The notes beneath the pieces are model-generated. The model was not told the origin of the DNA, did not search any database, and was given only the letters and a program-made list of their open reading frames with translations. From Rhizobium sp. Pop5 (lineage in GTDB: Bacteria; Pseudomonadota; Alphaproteobacteria; Rhizobiales; Rhizobiaceae), in contig NZ_CP099402.1 of assembly GCF_024721175.1 (NCBI RefSeq), positions 682,001 through 746,000 on the forward strand: 64,000 bases of DNA. The letters run 5' to 3'. The position numbers were made by a program, and so were the translations under genes. Shown here piece by piece: positions 1 to 10,497 of the stretch. Position 1 is the first letter of the stretch, and each line of letters starts with the position of its first letter.

Positions 1-1
1 G

Positions 2-622
2 GAAGAGGCGCTGCGGCTGAAGGAAGCCGGCAAGGCCGAGGAAGTGGTGGTCGTCTCGATCGGCCCGGCCAAGGCCGAGGAGACGCTGAGGACCGCACTT
101 GCCATGGGTGCCGACCGGGCGGTGCTGGTCGAGACCGACGATCAAGTCGAGCCGCTGGCCGTCGCCAAGATCCTCAAGGGTGTGGCCGATGCCGAGCAGC
201 CGGGCCTGATCATCGTCGGCAAGCAGGCGATCGACGACGATTCGAACCAGACCGGCCAGATGCTGGCGGCATTGCTCGGTTCGGCGCAGGCGACCTTCGC
301 CTCGAAGATCGAGATCGGTGAGGGAAGCGCCAAGGTCACCCGCGAGGTCGACGGCGGCCTGCAGACGATCGAGATCAAGCTGCCGGCGGTGGTGACCACC
401 GATCTCAGGCTCAATGAGCCGCGTTATGCCTCGCTGCCGAACATCATGAAGGCGAAGAAGAAGCCGCTCGACAAGAAGTCGCCTGATGATTTCGGCGTCT
501 CCACCACGCCGCGGCTGAAGGTGCTGAAGACCGAGGAACCCAGCGGCCGCAAGGCCGGCGTCAAGGTCAAGTCGGTCGCCGAACTGGTCGACAGACTGAA
601 GAACGAAGCCGACGTGCTGTAA
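2..622 (+). CDS. etfB: Electron transfer flavoprotein beta subunit (5' partial)
   Basis: Beta subunit of the ETF heterodimer, which carries electrons from acyl-CoA and other flavin dehydrogenases to ETF-ubiquinone oxidoreductase. The frame is open to the left window edge ([21 protein letters not shown]...), so the true start lies outside; the internal GTG at 44 is not the start. The visible part has the ETF-domain run ADRAVLVE and the [18 protein letters not shown] stretch typical of EtfB, followed by the late ATKKK-like region and a C-terminal [12 protein letters not shown]. It stops 25 bases before etfA, the usual arrangement. No oddities in the visible part. Confidence 0.95.
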   Translation, partial: EEALRLKEAGKAEEVVVVSIGPAKAEETLRTALAMGADRAVLVETDDQVEPLAVAKILKGVADAEQPGLIIVGKQAIDDDSNQTGQMLAALLGSAQATFASKIEIGEGSAKVTREVDGGLQTIEIKLPAVVTTDLRLNEPRYASLPNIMKAKKKPLDKKSPDDFGVSTTPRLKVLKTEEPSGRKAGVKVKSVAELVDRLKNEADVL

Positions 623-647
623 TCGGACTGGAACAGGAGCAATTATC

Positions 648-1580
648 ATGACCATTCTTCTTCTGGCCGACCATGACGGCCATCATCTCTCCGACCAGAC
701 CGCCAAGGCGCTGACGGCGGCCTCCCAGATCGGCGGCGACGTGCATGTGCTGGTCGCCGGCAAGGCCGCCAAGGCGGCGGCCGATCAGGCGGCAAAACTC
801 TCCGGCGTCTCCAAGGTGCTGCTCGCCGAAAGCGACGCGCTTGCCAACAATCTCGCCGAGCCGCTCGCCGATCTGATCGTCTCGCTCGCCGGCTCCTATG
901 ATACGATCGTCTCTGCCGCCACCTCGGTCGGCAAGACCGTGCTGCCGCGGGTCGCCGCCCTGCTCGACGTCGCCCAGGTCTCCGAGATCATCGAAGTCAT
1001 CTCCCCCGACACTTTTAAACGGCCGATCTATGCCGGCAACGCCATCCAGACCGTGCAGGTGACCGATGCCAAGAAGGTCATCACCGTGCGCACCGCATCC
1101 TTTTCCCCCGCCTCCCAAGGCGTATCTGCTGCCGTTGAGGAGATCTCAACGGCAGCCTTTTCTTCTGATCTTTCGGCGTTTGTCTCCAACGCGCTGTCGT
1201 CGTCGGACCGTCCGGAACTGACCTCGGCGAAGATCATCATCTCCGGCGGCCGGGCGCTCGGCTCTGCCGAGAAGTTCAGGGAAGTCATCCTGCCGGTCGC
1301 CGACAAGCTCGGTGCTGCCGTCGGCGCAAGCCGTGCGGCCGTCGATGCTGGTTACGCCCCGAATGACTGGCAGGTCGGTCAGACTGGCAAGGTGGTCGCC
1401 CCCGATCTCTACATCGCCGCCGGCATCTCAGGCGCCATCCAGCATCTGGCCGGCATGAAGGATTCGAAAGTGATCGTCGCGATCAACAAGGACGAGGAGG
1501 CGCCGATCTTCCAGGTCGCCGACTACGGCCTCGTCGCCGATCTCTTCGACGCCCTGCCGGAACTCGAGCGTGCGCTTTAG
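648..1580 (+). CDS. etfA: Electron transfer flavoprotein alpha subunit
   Basis: FAD-binding partner of EtfB; together they form the soluble ETF that feeds electrons into the quinone pool. The length of 310 residues is normal for the family. The C-terminal FAD-binding signature is clear: [20 protein letters not shown], then [10 protein letters not shown] and [14 protein letters not shown]. The ATG follows an AGGAGC ribosome binding site. It is translated with etfB from one transcript. In many rhizobia I would expect a 3-hydroxybutyryl-CoA dehydrogenase gene next; here an alpha/beta hydrolase follows instead, which may mark the edge of the accessory region. Confidence 0.97.
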   Translation: MTILLLADHDGHHLSDQTAKALTAASQIGGDVHVLVAGKAAKAAADQAAKLSGVSKVLLAESDALANNLAEPLADLIVSLAGSYDTIVSAATSVGKTVLPRVAALLDVAQVSEIIEVISPDTFKRPIYAGNAIQTVQVTDAKKVITVRTASFSPASQGVSAAVEEISTAAFSSDLSAFVSNALSSSDRPELTSAKIIISGGRALGSAEKFREVILPVADKLGAAVGASRAAVDAGYAPNDWQVGQTGKVVAPDLYIAAGISGAIQHLAGMKDSKVIVAINKDEEAPIFQVADYGLVADLFDALPELERAL

Positions 1581-1633
1581 GTACCTGCGGATGTCCATCC
1601 AACGGACCAAGATCTGCATGAATGGAGTGAAGA

Positions 1634-2542
1634 ATGCGTGAGGACGTGACTTTCTGGTCAGAGGGAGACAGACTACAGGGCTGGTTCTACAGGCCAACGA
1701 AAGACGCCTCTTCCTTTCCGACGGTCATCTTAAGTCACGGGTTTTCGGCCGTGAAAGAGCAATATCTCGACAGATACGCCGAGGTATTTGCCGCACACGG
1801 GTTGGGAGCCCTGGTTTATGATCACGGATGCTTCGGCGAGAGCGAAGGTGAACCGCGATACGAAGTTGATCCGGAACGACAGCGGCGGGGCTATCGCGAC
1901 GCCATAACCTTTGTCCAAACTCTGGACGGCCCAGACCCAGAGCGTGTCGGCCTATGGGGTACGAGCTACAGCGGCGGACATGTCCTGGTGGTCGCGGCTC
2001 AGGATCGGCGTGTAAAAGCAGTGGTCGCCCAGGTTCCGACAATCAGTGGATCAAAAGTTGCCGTTCGCCGCGCGACATCCCCGCAAGCTGCGCAACTGAG
2101 GAAAAGTCTTTCGGACGATCGTATAGCTCGAGTGCTCGGTAAGGGGAGAGCATATGTCGATGTCGTCACAAGCGATCCCCAACGACCGTGCGCTTTGCCT
2201 GGAGCCGACAGCTACGAGTATTTTAGCCGTTCTCACACGATGGCGGCAAACTGGAACCCGCAGGTGACGCTGCGGAGTCTTGAATTAGCAAGGGCAAACG
2301 AGCCCGGCGCTTTTGTCAGGCTAATCAGCCCGACGCCACTGCTGATGATCGTTGCGGAAAACGACCACCTCACCCCAACCGACCTGGCATTGGACGCATT
2401 TGACAGAGCCGGAGAGCCAAAAGCTTTGGAAGTTCTGCCCGGCGGTCATTTCGCGCCATACACGGACCTGTTCGAGCGCTCCAGTCGCGTCGCAGCCGAA
2501 TGGCTTATTGAACAGCTTTCCGGAAGACCGCAGGTGCCCTGA
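1634..2542 (+). CDS. Alpha/beta hydrolase (dienelactone hydrolase / X-Pro peptidase-like)
   Basis: A 302-residue cytosolic alpha/beta hydrolase. It has the oxyanion region VILSHGFSAVKEQ (about 31-43), a nucleophile elbow WGTSYSGGH with Ser111, a late acid in VAENDHLTPTD and the catalytic His in LPGGHFAPY. This is the layout of the dienelactone-hydrolase/peptidase S15-like families, but the substrate cannot be read from the sequence. The start ATG has GGAGTGAAG just upstream. It lies 53 bases after etfA on the same strand and might be transcribed with it, although base composition looks slightly lower in GC than etfBA. No signal peptide is seen. Confidence 0.8.
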   Translation: MREDVTFWSEGDRLQGWFYRPTKDASSFPTVILSHGFSAVKEQYLDRYAEVFAAHGLGALVYDHGCFGESEGEPRYEVDPERQRRGYRDAITFVQTLDGPDPERVGLWGTSYSGGHVLVVAAQDRRVKAVVAQVPTISGSKVAVRRATSPQAAQLRKSLSDDRIARVLGKGRAYVDVVTSDPQRPCALPGADSYEYFSRSHTMAANWNPQVTLRSLELARANEPGAFVRLISPTPLLMIVAENDHLTPTDLALDAFDRAGEPKALEVLPGGHFAPYTDLFERSSRVAAEWLIEQLSGRPQVP

Positions 2543-2752
2543 CGCCGCCTGCGGTAGCGCCGCTACCCGGGCGTCGATGCCAGCGCACAAGTCGTTACTC
2601 AGAGCACCATGAACGATTGTTCACGGTGTGCTTTCAAGATGTGTTGAAATCGCCCTTTGCAATGCGCGCGTGGCGGTGGGCGACATTAACAATCGTTCGT
2701 TAATACAGTCGCGTTATGATCCGACAGTCTGGTATCGCGGGGAGTCGGGGAC

Positions 2753-4972
2753 ATGAAACAGAGCGCGAGGAAATCACTTATCTTTAAGGTCATTGGGGTC
2801 ACCGTCATTTCGATCACGGTGGTTCTCTTGGCTGCGAATACGCTGCTAGTCTACGCAACCGGCAACCGCATTGCGGAACTGACGTTTCAGCAGGCGAGGC
2901 TTGAAGCTTCCAAGGTCGCAAATGAGATATCAGCTGAGCTAGGACAGCTAGCGGCTCCTACCGCCACGATGGCCGAAGTCGTCGGTCAAGGACGAGAAAA
3001 GGACTATCTGGATCGATCGGCGGTCATCGACATACTTCGTGCGAACGCGCAATCCAAAATCGTGCTGAGCAGCTGGTTCATGGAAGAACCGAATGCCTTC
3101 GACGGCAAGGCATCTGCGCACAAGGGTGACGCCAAGCTTGGCACTGCCGAAGACGGTGCGTTTTCGCCAACCTGGACCCGAAGCGGAGATAGCCTATCGA
3201 TGGCGCCGGTCTCACTCGACTACACCGGCGAATATTATCGGGTGGCAGCAAAATCGCGCAAAGGATATCTAACGGAACCATATGTGTGGACCGACAAGAA
3301 TGGCTCCTTCTTGCTTGCCAGCATCTCTTATCCGGTCCTGTCTTCAGGTAAGTTGATCGGTGTTACCGGCACGGACATCGACCTTACGGCGCTGTCGAAA
3401 AAGCTCTCCGACTTGCGGCCGTTCGGTTCTGGCCGCGTTCGATTGATTTCTCAGTCAGGGAAATGGATCGTTGCCCCAAATCCCGATCTCATCACCAAAG
3501 GTTACGATGGTCCCGGTTCGGAAGACGTACAACAGGTGTTGTCTAATCAAGAACTCGTCGTAGTGGCGGACGTTGAACTTGACGAAACATCGTACAGCCG
3601 CATCTTGTTTCCTTTTCAGGTTTCAGGCCTCAATACCAGTTGGGTGGTGTGCGTCGACGTTCCCACCACAGTGATAACATCAGCAGCGCGTCAGCAAATC
3701 AAGCTGCTGGTAGGCGCCGGCATAGTCGTGTTGATGGCCATCGCCGGAACTCTTTATCTTACGATTAGAGCAATGATTCAGCGTCCGCTTGGCCGCTTGA
3801 TGGGCACAATCGAGAGATTGGCCATTGAAGATTTCAGTGCATCGCCAAGTGATCAATCACGATCTGACGAGATTGGTGGAGCTGCGACGGCGCTCGAGAA
3901 ACTTCGAAAAGCTCTGATCAATGCCAAGACCACTGAGGCCGAGTCAGAAGCTACGCGCCAAATCGCAGCAAAAGAACGGTCCGACGCCGAGGCGGCGCGC
4001 ATCGATGCACTAAACCTGCAGCGCAGGATCGTCGGCACGGTTGGCCGAGCTCTTGGCGATCTGTCGGCCGGCAACCTGACTTGCCGGATCACCGAGGAGT
4101 TTCCCGGGGAATACCGTAAATTGCAGCTCGATTTCAATGCCGCGCTGGAAAGTCTGGAGCAAACGATCGCAACCGTAAATAATAGCGTGTGCCAGATCAG
4201 CGCTGGCGTCGACACGATCAGCAGCAGCTCCGACAATCTTTCTCGCCGAACCGAAATGCAGGCCGCGGGCCTTGAGGAAACTGCGGCGGGAATGACGGAA
4301 CTGACAGGGCAAGTTCAGGCAAGCGCAGCCAACGCACGCTCCGCATCAACAAGTGTCCGAGCGGCAACCGACGATGCCAAGAACACTGGAGAGATCGTAG
4401 GGCAAGCGATCTCGTCCATGGAAAACATCAGCCGCTCGTCGCTCGAGATCACCCGGATTACCGGCGTGATTGATGAGATCGCATTCCAGACAAATCTTCT
4501 GGCTTTGAATGCCGGCGTAGAGGCAGCTCGAGCCGGAGACGCCGGCAGGGGATTTGCCGTGGTGGCTCAAGAGGTGCGAGAGCTTGCTCAGCGCTCAGCT
4601 ATTGCCGCAAAGGAAATTAAGGCGCTGATTGGTGCTTCCGCTGTCGAGGTCAAAGAGGGTGTCGAACGGGTGGCAGGCGCCGGAGACGCGCTCGCACGTA
4701 TCACCACTCAGATCTTGGATATTAATTCCAGCGTTCAGCAAATCTCGACTTCTGCTCAAGAGCAGTCTTCAGGCTTGAAAGGAATAAGTGCTGCGTTGAA
4801 CCAAATGGATCAATTTACTCAGGCAAATACCGTCATGGTGAAAGAAATGACTGCGGCAAGCGCCTCTTTGTGGGACGAGGTGCGTCTCCTGAGCGAAGTC
4901 GTAGGCCGCTTTAGGGTATCTTCACGAGCGCCCCAGTTCAGGGAGCGCGATCGGACTGTAGCGGCAGCTTAG
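2753..4972 (+). CDS. Methyl-accepting chemotaxis protein with periplasmic Cache-type sensor
   Basis: A 739-residue transmembrane chemoreceptor. TM1 is at about 9-34, and a large periplasmic domain at 40-310 contains the double-Cache run [16 protein letters not shown]...[11 protein letters not shown]2 is at about 315-337, followed by HAMP and a second HAMP-like stretch to about 475. The cytoplasmic signalling domain has the hairpin tip [21 protein letters not shown] (about 575-595), with Gly where most receptors have Ala. No CheR-tethering pentapeptide is present at the C-terminus. dCache receptors commonly sense amino acids or organic acids, which would suit the catabolic genes nearby, but the ligand is unknown. 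It is monocistronic, with a GGGGA ribosome site. Confidence 0.95.
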   Translation: MKQSARKSLIFKVIGVTVISITVVLLAANTLLVYATGNRIAELTFQQARLEASKVANEISAELGQLAAPTATMAEVVGQGREKDYLDRSAVIDILRANAQSKIVLSSWFMEEPNAFDGKASAHKGDAKLGTAEDGAFSPTWTRSGDSLSMAPVSLDYTGEYYRVAAKSRKGYLTEPYVWTDKNGSFLLASISYPVLSSGKLIGVTGTDIDLTALSKKLSDLRPFGSGRVRLISQSGKWIVAPNPDLITKGYDGPGSEDVQQVLSNQELVVVADVELDETSYSRILFPFQVSGLNTSWVVCVDVPTTVITSAARQQIKLLVGAGIVVLMAIAGTLYLTIRAMIQRPLGRLMGTIERLAIEDFSASPSDQSRSDEIGGAATALEKLRKALINAKTTEAESEATRQIAAKERSDAEAARIDALNLQRRIVGTVGRALGDLSAGNLTCRITEEFPGEYRKLQLDFNAALESLEQTIATVNNSVCQISAGVDTISSSSDNLSRRTEMQAAGLEETAAGMTELTGQVQASAANARSASTSVRAATDDAKNTGEIVGQAISSMENISRSSLEITRITGVIDEIAFQTNLLALNAGVEAARAGDAGRGFAVVAQEVRELAQRSAIAAKEIKALIGASAVEVKEGVERVAGAGDALARITTQILDINSSVQQISTSAQEQSSGLKGISAALNQMDQFTQANTVMVKEMTAASASLWDEVRLLSEVVGRFRVSSRAPQFRERDRTVAAA

Positions 4973-5159
4973 CTGTCGCCGGAACGATGTGGAACGAAGG
5001 TGAATATCGCAAGGTGGTAGTACGGTGTTTTTATCCCCGCAGCGCATCGCATCGAGCCGATCTTGCTAGCTGCAATATGCGCCGCCGAATGGGGCTGGTC
5101 TCGTTCGCCTTGAACCGATACGAACCAGCGACCCGACTATCCTCAGCATAGAGAAAAGC

Positions 5160-5453
5160 CTAGCCCGTTGGCAAAGTATCTGGCCATTCCTGCGCACCAT
5201 GGAGAACGCGAAGAATCCGGACCGCTGTTTCATTAAATGAATACGCCGCGACGTAGGGCGTGCCGTTGATCACCAGTTCTCGGGTGCCAGCGATTCTGCC
5301 AACACGGCCGCTCGCTGGAAAATCTATCAAGCGACGGACGGCAGCAACGATCCGTTCGTCGACCAGAATGGCGGCTGACGGATTTTCTCCTTCTATGTAT
5401 GTGAAGATGGCGTCGCGATCCGATAACGCGAACGCAGACCAGGTAAGCTTCAC
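5160..5453 (-). CDS. RelE/ParE-family toxin
   Basis: A small (97 residue) basic-fold protein of the RelE/ParE toxin superfamily, with a WSAFALSDRDAIFTYI start, the central RRLIDFPASGRVGR-type segment, the RELVINGTPYVAAY strand and a C-terminal VRILRVLHGAQEWP. ParE-type members poison gyrase and RelE-type members cleave ribosome-bound mRNA; the spacing and the 'GTRELVINGTPY' strand look more ParE/RelE-general than either subtype alone. Its ATG overlaps the last four bases of the antitoxin gene, the classic translational coupling of antitoxin-first type II modules. Confidence 0.85.
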   Translation of the reverse strand: MKLTWSAFALSDRDAIFTYIEGENPSAAILVDERIVAAVRRLIDFPASGRVGRIAGTRELVINGTPYVAAYSFNETAVRILRVLHGAQEWPDTLPTG

Positions 5454-5758
5454 GATTTGCGCGCGCCCGCGTTAAGGCGGGCGGCCGCTCTACGTTCAGC
5501 AAAATGTGTCTCGACTTCATCGTCCGAAACGTCCGGTCGCGTATCGTTCAGCGCTTCAAGTACCTTGGCGCGAAACCAAGCGTCATGGGCCTCGCTGCCT
5601 GAAAGAAGCTCCAGTGGCAGCGCACCCTCGTTGGCTGTCCGGGTGAGCAAGATACGAACCGCGTCCGATACCGTAAGCCCCATATTTCCAAGCACTGCGG
5701 AGGCACGATCCCGAATCTCGGCGTCAATACGAGTTTGTACCAGTGCATTTGCAGCCAT
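5450..5758 (-). CDS. RelB/DinJ-family antitoxin
   Basis: A 102-residue antitoxin with an N-terminal ribbon-helix-helix stretch (ALVQTRIDAEIRDRASAVL...GLTVSDAVRILLTRTANEGALPLEL), which is the RelB/DinJ signature and normally binds its own operator as well as the toxin. It is first in the two-gene operon. The C-terminal half is acidic and presumably flexible, as expected for the toxin-neutralising part. The module sits between the chemoreceptor and acs, as isolated chromosomal TA modules often do, and may reflect an insertion at this point. Confidence 0.88.
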   Translation of the reverse strand: MAANALVQTRIDAEIRDRASAVLGNMGLTVSDAVRILLTRTANEGALPLELLSGSEAHDAWFRAKVLEALNDTRPDVSDDEVETHFAERRAAARLNAGARKS

Positions 5759-5966
5759 TGCGATCTCCGACTTTCAGATGAGATGTTAATGCAAATGAAT
5801 GACAAATGCCATAGCGCTGTTGAGCTGCCTTTGCGGGTTCTCGTTTCCTGTAGTTGCTCCTGAATGTGTCCGAACCGCCGAACGTCATCTCAATCATGTG
5901 GCATATCGGGTATTTATGGAACTCGTGCTTTTGATTGTAAGGAGGTGATATCGTAAAATAGCCCCT

Positions 5967-7919
5967 TCAACGTTCCTTGTTCTGCCAGTTGGCGATCAGA
6001 TCATCGACGACAGCGGGATCGGCAAGCGTCGAGGTATCGCCTAGAGCGCCGAAATCGTCTTCGGCGATCTTGCGCAGGATGCGGCGCATGATCTTGCCCG
6101 AGCGGGTCTTCGGCAGGCCCGGCGCGAACTGGATCTTGTCGGGAGCCGCGATCGGCCCGATTTCGGCGCGCACGTGTTTCACCAGTTCCTGGCGAAGCGT
6201 GTCCGTCCCTTCATGGCCGGCCATCAGCGTCACATAGCAATAGATCCCCTGACCCTTGATCGCATGCGGATACCCGACGACCGCCGCTTCCGAAACCAGA
6301 TTGTGCGAGACGAGCGCCGATTCCACCTCCGCCGTGCCGAGCCGGTGACCGGAGACGTTAAGCACGTCGTCGACGCGGCCGGTGATCCAGTAATAGCCGT
6401 CTTCGTCGCGCCTGCAGCCGTCGCCGGTGAAGTACTTGCCCTTGTAAGTCGAGAAATAGGTCTGGATGAAGCGCTCGTGATCGCCATAGACCGTGCGCAT
6501 CTGGCCCGGCCAGCTGTCGGTGATGCAGAGATTGCCATCGGCTGCCCCTTCCAGCACCTTGCCCTCATTATCGACCAGCTGCGGCTTGACGCCGAAGAAC
6601 GGCACCGTCGCCGAACCGGGTTTCAGATCGATCGCACCCGGCAGCGGCGTGATCATGTGGCCGCCGGTCTCCGTCTGCCACCAGGTATCGATGACAGGGC
6701 AGCGCTTGTCGCCGACGACATTGTAATACCACTCCCAGGCTTCCGGGTTGATTGGCTCGCCGACCGTGCCGAGCAGGCCCAGCGATGAGCGCGAGGAGCG
6801 CGTGACGAAGTCGTCGCCGGCGCCCATCAGCGAGCGGATCGCCGTCGGCGCCGTATAGAAGATGTTGACCTTATGCTTATCGATGACTTCCCAGAAGCGG
6901 CCCTGATCGGGGAAATTCGGCACGCCTTCGAACATCAGCGTCGTCGCGCAGTTGGCCAGCGGCCCGTAGACGATGTAGGAATGGCCGGTGACCCAGCCGA
7001 CATCGGCCGTGCACCAGTAGATGTCACCATGATGATAGTCGAAGACATATTCATGCGTCATCGAGGCATAGACGAGATAACCGCCCGTCGTGTGCAGCAC
7101 GCCCTTCGGCTTGCCGGTCGAGCCTGACGTATAGAGAATGAACAGCGGATCTTCCGCCTTCATCTTCACCGGCGGGCATTCCGGCTTCACGGTGGCGACT
7201 TCCTGATGATACCAGAGATCGCGGCCCGGCGCCCAGCCGGTCTTGCCGCCGGTGCGGCGCACGACCAGCACCTTGCTGACATGCACATGCTGGCGGGCGG
7301 CGATGTGGATCGCCGTATCGGTATTGTCCTTCAGCGGCACCGGCTTGCCACCGCGCAGACCTTCGTCGCAGGTGATGACGAAGGTGGATTCGCAGTCGAC
7401 GATGCGCCCGGCCAAGGCCTCGGGGGAGAAGCCGCCGAAGACGACCGAATGCACGGCGCCAATGCGGGCGCAGGCGAGCATCGCGTAAGCCGCCTCAGGG
7501 ATCATCGGCATGTAGATCGTGACACGATCGCCCTTCTTGACGCCGTGTTTCTTCAAGACGTTCGCCATCCGGCAGACGTGCTCGTAGAGCTCGTTATAGG
7601 TGATTTTCTTGTCGATATAGGGATTGTCGCCTTCCCAGATGATCGCCACTTGGTCGCCATTGGTCTTCAGATGACGGTCGATGCAATTGTAGGAGACATT
7701 GGTCTGGCCGTCCTCAAACCACTTGATCGAGACCTTGCCGGTAAAGGACGTGTTCTTGACCTTGGTATAGGGCTTGAACCAGTCGATCCGCTTGCCGTGT
7801 TTGCCCCAGAACTTGTCCGGGTTCTCAATGCTCTCCTCGTACCATTTCAGGTACTTTTCCCGGTCTATGAATGCTCGTTCCCGGACGAGGCGCGGCACGT
7901 TGTAGCGCTCGAGGACCAC
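5967..7919 (-). CDS. acs: Acetyl-CoA synthetase (AMP-forming)
   Basis: Activates acetate to acetyl-CoA through acetyl-AMP. The 650-residue length is standard. Visible motifs are the P-loop-like [20 protein letters not shown], the [17 protein letters not shown] adenylation motif, the hinge [20 protein letters not shown] and the C-terminal [12 protein letters not shown] whose Lys is the usual acetylation site. The start is a GTG preceded six bases upstream by AGGGAGC on the coding strand. It stands alone, with a short palindrome (7995-8017) in its upstream region. Acetate from nearby threonine- or acetaldehyde-producing reactions could enter here, but this is a core gene and need not be linked to the catabolic genes. 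Confidence 0.98.
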   Translation of the reverse strand: MVLERYNVPRLVRERAFIDREKYLKWYEESIENPDKFWGKHGKRIDWFKPYTKVKNTSFTGKVSIKWFEDGQTNVSYNCIDRHLKTNGDQVAIIWEGDNPYIDKKITYNELYEHVCRMANVLKKHGVKKGDRVTIYMPMIPEAAYAMLACARIGAVHSVVFGGFSPEALAGRIVDCESTFVITCDEGLRGGKPVPLKDNTDTAIHIAARQHVHVSKVLVVRRTGGKTGWAPGRDLWYHQEVATVKPECPPVKMKAEDPLFILYTSGSTGKPKGVLHTTGGYLVYASMTHEYVFDYHHGDIYWCTADVGWVTGHSYIVYGPLANCATTLMFEGVPNFPDQGRFWEVIDKHKVNIFYTAPTAIRSLMGAGDDFVTRSSRSSLGLLGTVGEPINPEAWEWYYNVVGDKRCPVIDTWWQTETGGHMITPLPGAIDLKPGSATVPFFGVKPQLVDNEGKVLEGAADGNLCITDSWPGQMRTVYGDHERFIQTYFSTYKGKYFTGDGCRRDEDGYYWITGRVDDVLNVSGHRLGTAEVESALVSHNLVSEAAVVGYPHAIKGQGIYCYVTLMAGHEGTDTLRQELVKHVRAEIGPIAAPDKIQFAPGLPKTRSGKIMRRILRKIAEDDFGALGDTSTLADPAVVDDLIANWQNKER

Positions 7920-7994
7920 TATTTAGCTCCCTGTGTTTGGCTCCTCAAAACTGATCCCGCTCGACGGGAAAATTGAAGCCGCTCTGTTTGATCG

Positions 7995-8017
7995 ATATCC
8001 GACCGATTGGTCGATAT
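7995..8017. promoter_or_regulatory. Imperfect palindrome between acs and an FAD oxidoreductase gene
   Basis: CGACC-GATT-GGTCG flanked on both sides by ATAT, with one bulged base in the left arm. It lies 76 bases upstream of the acs start and 60 bases beyond the end of the neighbouring oxidoreductase gene. It could be an operator for acs or a weak hairpin ending the oxidoreductase transcript. There is no U-tract, so the operator reading is slightly preferred. Confidence 0.3.
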
Positions 8018-8076
8018 GAGACCCGTTTATGGGCACACTGCCGGCAGCACCTTCGACTGCGACCCAACGTCGACAG

Positions 8077-9411
8077 CTACATCATTTCCGGTCGTCTGAT
8101 TGCCGAGCCGTCGCTGAACCGGCTCAGCCTGTAGGGTGAGATATCCGTGATGGGCGTCTCGTTCATCACGATCTCGCTGACCAACCGACCGGCACCCGGT
8201 CCGATGGCAAAGCCGTGGCCGCTGAATCCTGCGGCGATCACGTAACCAGGCAGTTGCTCCACTCTTGAGATTACGGGGACGAGATCTGGCGAAGTATCGA
8301 TGAGCCCTCCCCACGCCCGCTCGACCCCGATTCCCTTGAGCACCGGGTATTCGCGTTCAAGGTTCTTCAATGCGAGCTTCACGAGTTCTCCGTCCGGCGC
8401 AGGATCCAGAATGCGGTTTTTTTCAAACGGCGAGACTTCATCGTTCTCCCAGCTACTGAAAGCATCGGGCCCATTCCAGAAGCTGCTGTTCAGACGGTAC
8501 TTCAGCTTCTTGCCGATCTTGCTGCGGTACATCTGGTAGAATTTGAACGCATATCGCATCCCTCGGGGCGTGATATCGAGCGTTCCACGCCCCGGTACGG
8601 CAACCGTGTATGAACCGTCTATCCGGCGCCGCAGCACGAAGTTTGAGGCGGAGAGGCATCCGGCTTGAATGATTTGGGGTGCAGGAGTGGTCTTGATCGC
8701 CGTCCCGGAGATGTTTGCGACCGGAACCTCGATGCCATACCGATGAGAAAACCGGGAAGCCCATGCTCCGCCGGCGCAGACAACGGTGCTGGCTTTCACC
8801 AGTCCTCGCTCTGTCCAAACGCCTGTTACCCGGCCGTTGGCGATGTCGAGGCCCCGGACCGCGCAGTTCTGGTGGAGCGATACGCCATTTTCTTTTGCGG
8901 CCTCGGCGATGGCAGGCACGGCCAGGCCAGGCTCGGCTCTCCCGTCGCTCGGTGACCAAACGCCACCCACCCAGGAAGACGTGCCGCCCGAAGCGCGCTC
9001 GTTGGCCTCGGAAGCGCCGAGTATCTGGCTATGAAAACCCCGAAGACGAGCAGCCTGCCCCCACTTTTCCCAACGGGCGACATCCGCCTCTTCTTTGGTG
9101 CAGTAAAGGATCCCGCTCCGCCGAAAGCCGAGATCACGGCCTGTTTCGGTGCCCAACTCCTCCCAGCGCCGCAGACTGTACATGGCTAACGGGAGTTCAT
9201 AGAGGTCGCGATTCTGCTGGCGGACCCACCCCCAGTTACGGCTCGACTGTTCGCCACCGACGATTCCCTTTTCGAGCAGGGCAACCGAGACCCCTTTGCG
9301 GGCCAGTTCATAGGCCGTGCAGGTGCCGACAATGCCCGCCCCGATGACGACGACGTCGACCTCGGTTGGAAAGGAGACGCTATCACTTACTGTCTGAACC
9401 TGGGCCGGCAT
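8077..9411 (-). CDS. FAD-dependent amino-acid oxidase/dehydrogenase (DAO family)
   Basis: A 444-residue flavoprotein of the D-amino-acid/glycine oxidase fold. The N-terminal dinucleotide site is VDVVVIGAGIVGTCTAYELARKG, then LLEKGIVGGEQSSRNWGWVRQQ, where flavin contacts are expected; the C-terminal half carries GYVIAAGFSGHGFAIGPGAG. It is the last gene of the minus-strand oligopeptide-importer operon, so the substrate may be an imported amino acid or amine. It is a clear paralogue of the protein at 21477-22799 (shared GGEQSSRNWGW and GSYT.A..GR.TLDITP.G.RYA). The ATG at 9411 has AGAGGA nine bases upstream; a GTG two codons earlier has poor spacing. Confidence 0.88.
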   Translation of the reverse strand: MPAQVQTVSDSVSFPTEVDVVVIGAGIVGTCTAYELARKGVSVALLEKGIVGGEQSSRNWGWVRQQNRDLYELPLAMYSLRRWEELGTETGRDLGFRRSGILYCTKEEADVARWEKWGQAARLRGFHSQILGASEANERASGGTSSWVGGVWSPSDGRAEPGLAVPAIAEAAKENGVSLHQNCAVRGLDIANGRVTGVWTERGLVKASTVVCAGGAWASRFSHRYGIEVPVANISGTAIKTTPAPQIIQAGCLSASNFVLRRRIDGSYTVAVPGRGTLDITPRGMRYAFKFYQMYRSKIGKKLKYRLNSSFWNGPDAFSSWENDEVSPFEKNRILDPAPDGELVKLALKNLEREYPVLKGIGVERAWGGLIDTSPDLVPVISRVEQLPGYVIAAGFSGHGFAIGPGAGRLVSEIVMNETPITDISPYRLSRFSDGSAIRRPEMM

Positions 9412-9586
9412 GGTCACTATTCCTCTGGCATCGTGCTCCAGTCATTTTCGACAGGAGTGGTAAAGCTCAATATTTCGTCGTCGTGCACACCGGACTTACC
9501 CGATGAGTCCGAGGCGGCAATTACGCCCGCTCTCTTCCGCCGACCTGGGCGGATGTCTCTTGTGGTCGAGCGCGAGATGCTGTTTC

Positions 9587-10465
9587 TCAGCTGTGATCAC
9601 CGCGAACATCGAACGCATCGCGGAGGCCGTCGCCGATGAAGTTGAAGCTGGTGACAGCGATCGTTATGGCCGCGCCGGGAATGATCGCCAGCCAGGGCGC
9701 GGTACCCAGATATTGCTGCGCGCCGTTCAGCATATTGCCCCAGCTGGGCAGTGGCGGCTGAATTCCATAGCCGAGAAAGCTGATATAGGCCTCCATCAGG
9801 ATCGCCCGGGCGACCGTCAGGGTGGCCGCGACTATGATCGGGCCCATGGCATTGGGAAGGATCTCGCGGAACATGATGTGCGTTGCGCTCAGTCCCAGCA
9901 TGCGGCCGGCCAGCACAAATTCACGCTCGCGCAGGGAGCGCACCTCGGCCTCGACGATGCGGGCAACTTCCATCCAGCTCGTTGCAGCAATGACGACGGT
10001 AATCATGATCGGGCTCGGCTTCAGCGCAGCGGCAAGAGCAAGCACGAGGAAGATGGACGGGAAGGAAAGGAAGCCATCCACAGTTCGCATTAGGACCGTG
10101 CCGACCAGACCACCCCGATATCCGGCCACCACGCCGACAAGGGTTCCGATCAGGGTCGACAAAAGCATCGCCGAGAAACCGACCAGGAGCGAAATTCGGC
10201 CCGCCATGAACAACCGGGCAGCCAAGTCCCGCCCCAGCGGATCTGTGCCCAGGTAATGTTGGCCGGTCAGCGGCGGAGCGAAGCGGGCGCGCAGATCGAT
10301 ATAGAGAGAATCATACGGCAATAAATGCGGACCCAGGACGCATGCCAGCGTCAGCAGAGCGATCATCACCATGCCGATGAGGGCCAAATGGTGCTTCATG
10401 AAACGGTGCGCGGTTCGGCTGTTCCACCAGCGCTCCCGAGGAGAATTTGCGGCAATGGCAGTCAT
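9587..10465 (-). CDS. Oligopeptide-type ABC transporter permease (DppC/OppC)
   Basis: Inner-membrane permease of the dipeptide/oligopeptide importer class, 292 residues. It has the N-terminal cytosolic segment RFMKHHLALIG leading into TM1, the LGTDPLGRDLAARLFMAGRISLLVGFSA run characteristic of OppC proteins, and the EAA loop EVRSLREREFVLAGRMLGLSATHIMFREILPN. Start choice: the ATG at 10465 has CAGGAG upstream, while an in-frame ATG nine codons earlier has none. It follows the OppB-like gene closely, in the same operon as the binding protein and the fused ATPase. Confidence 0.93.
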   Translation of the reverse strand: MTAIAANSPRERWWNSRTAHRFMKHHLALIGMVMIALLTLACVLGPHLLPYDSLYIDLRARFAPPLTGQHYLGTDPLGRDLAARLFMAGRISLLVGFSAMLLSTLIGTLVGVVAGYRGGLVGTVLMRTVDGFLSFPSIFLVLALAAALKPSPIMITVVIAATSWMEVARIVEAEVRSLREREFVLAGRMLGLSATHIMFREILPNAMGPIIVAATLTVARAILMEAYISFLGYGIQPPLPSWGNMLNGAQQYLGTAPWLAIIPGAAITIAVTSFNFIGDGLRDAFDVRGDHS

Positions 10466-10497
10466 GATGGCTGACTCCTGATGAGCGTTCATGGCGC

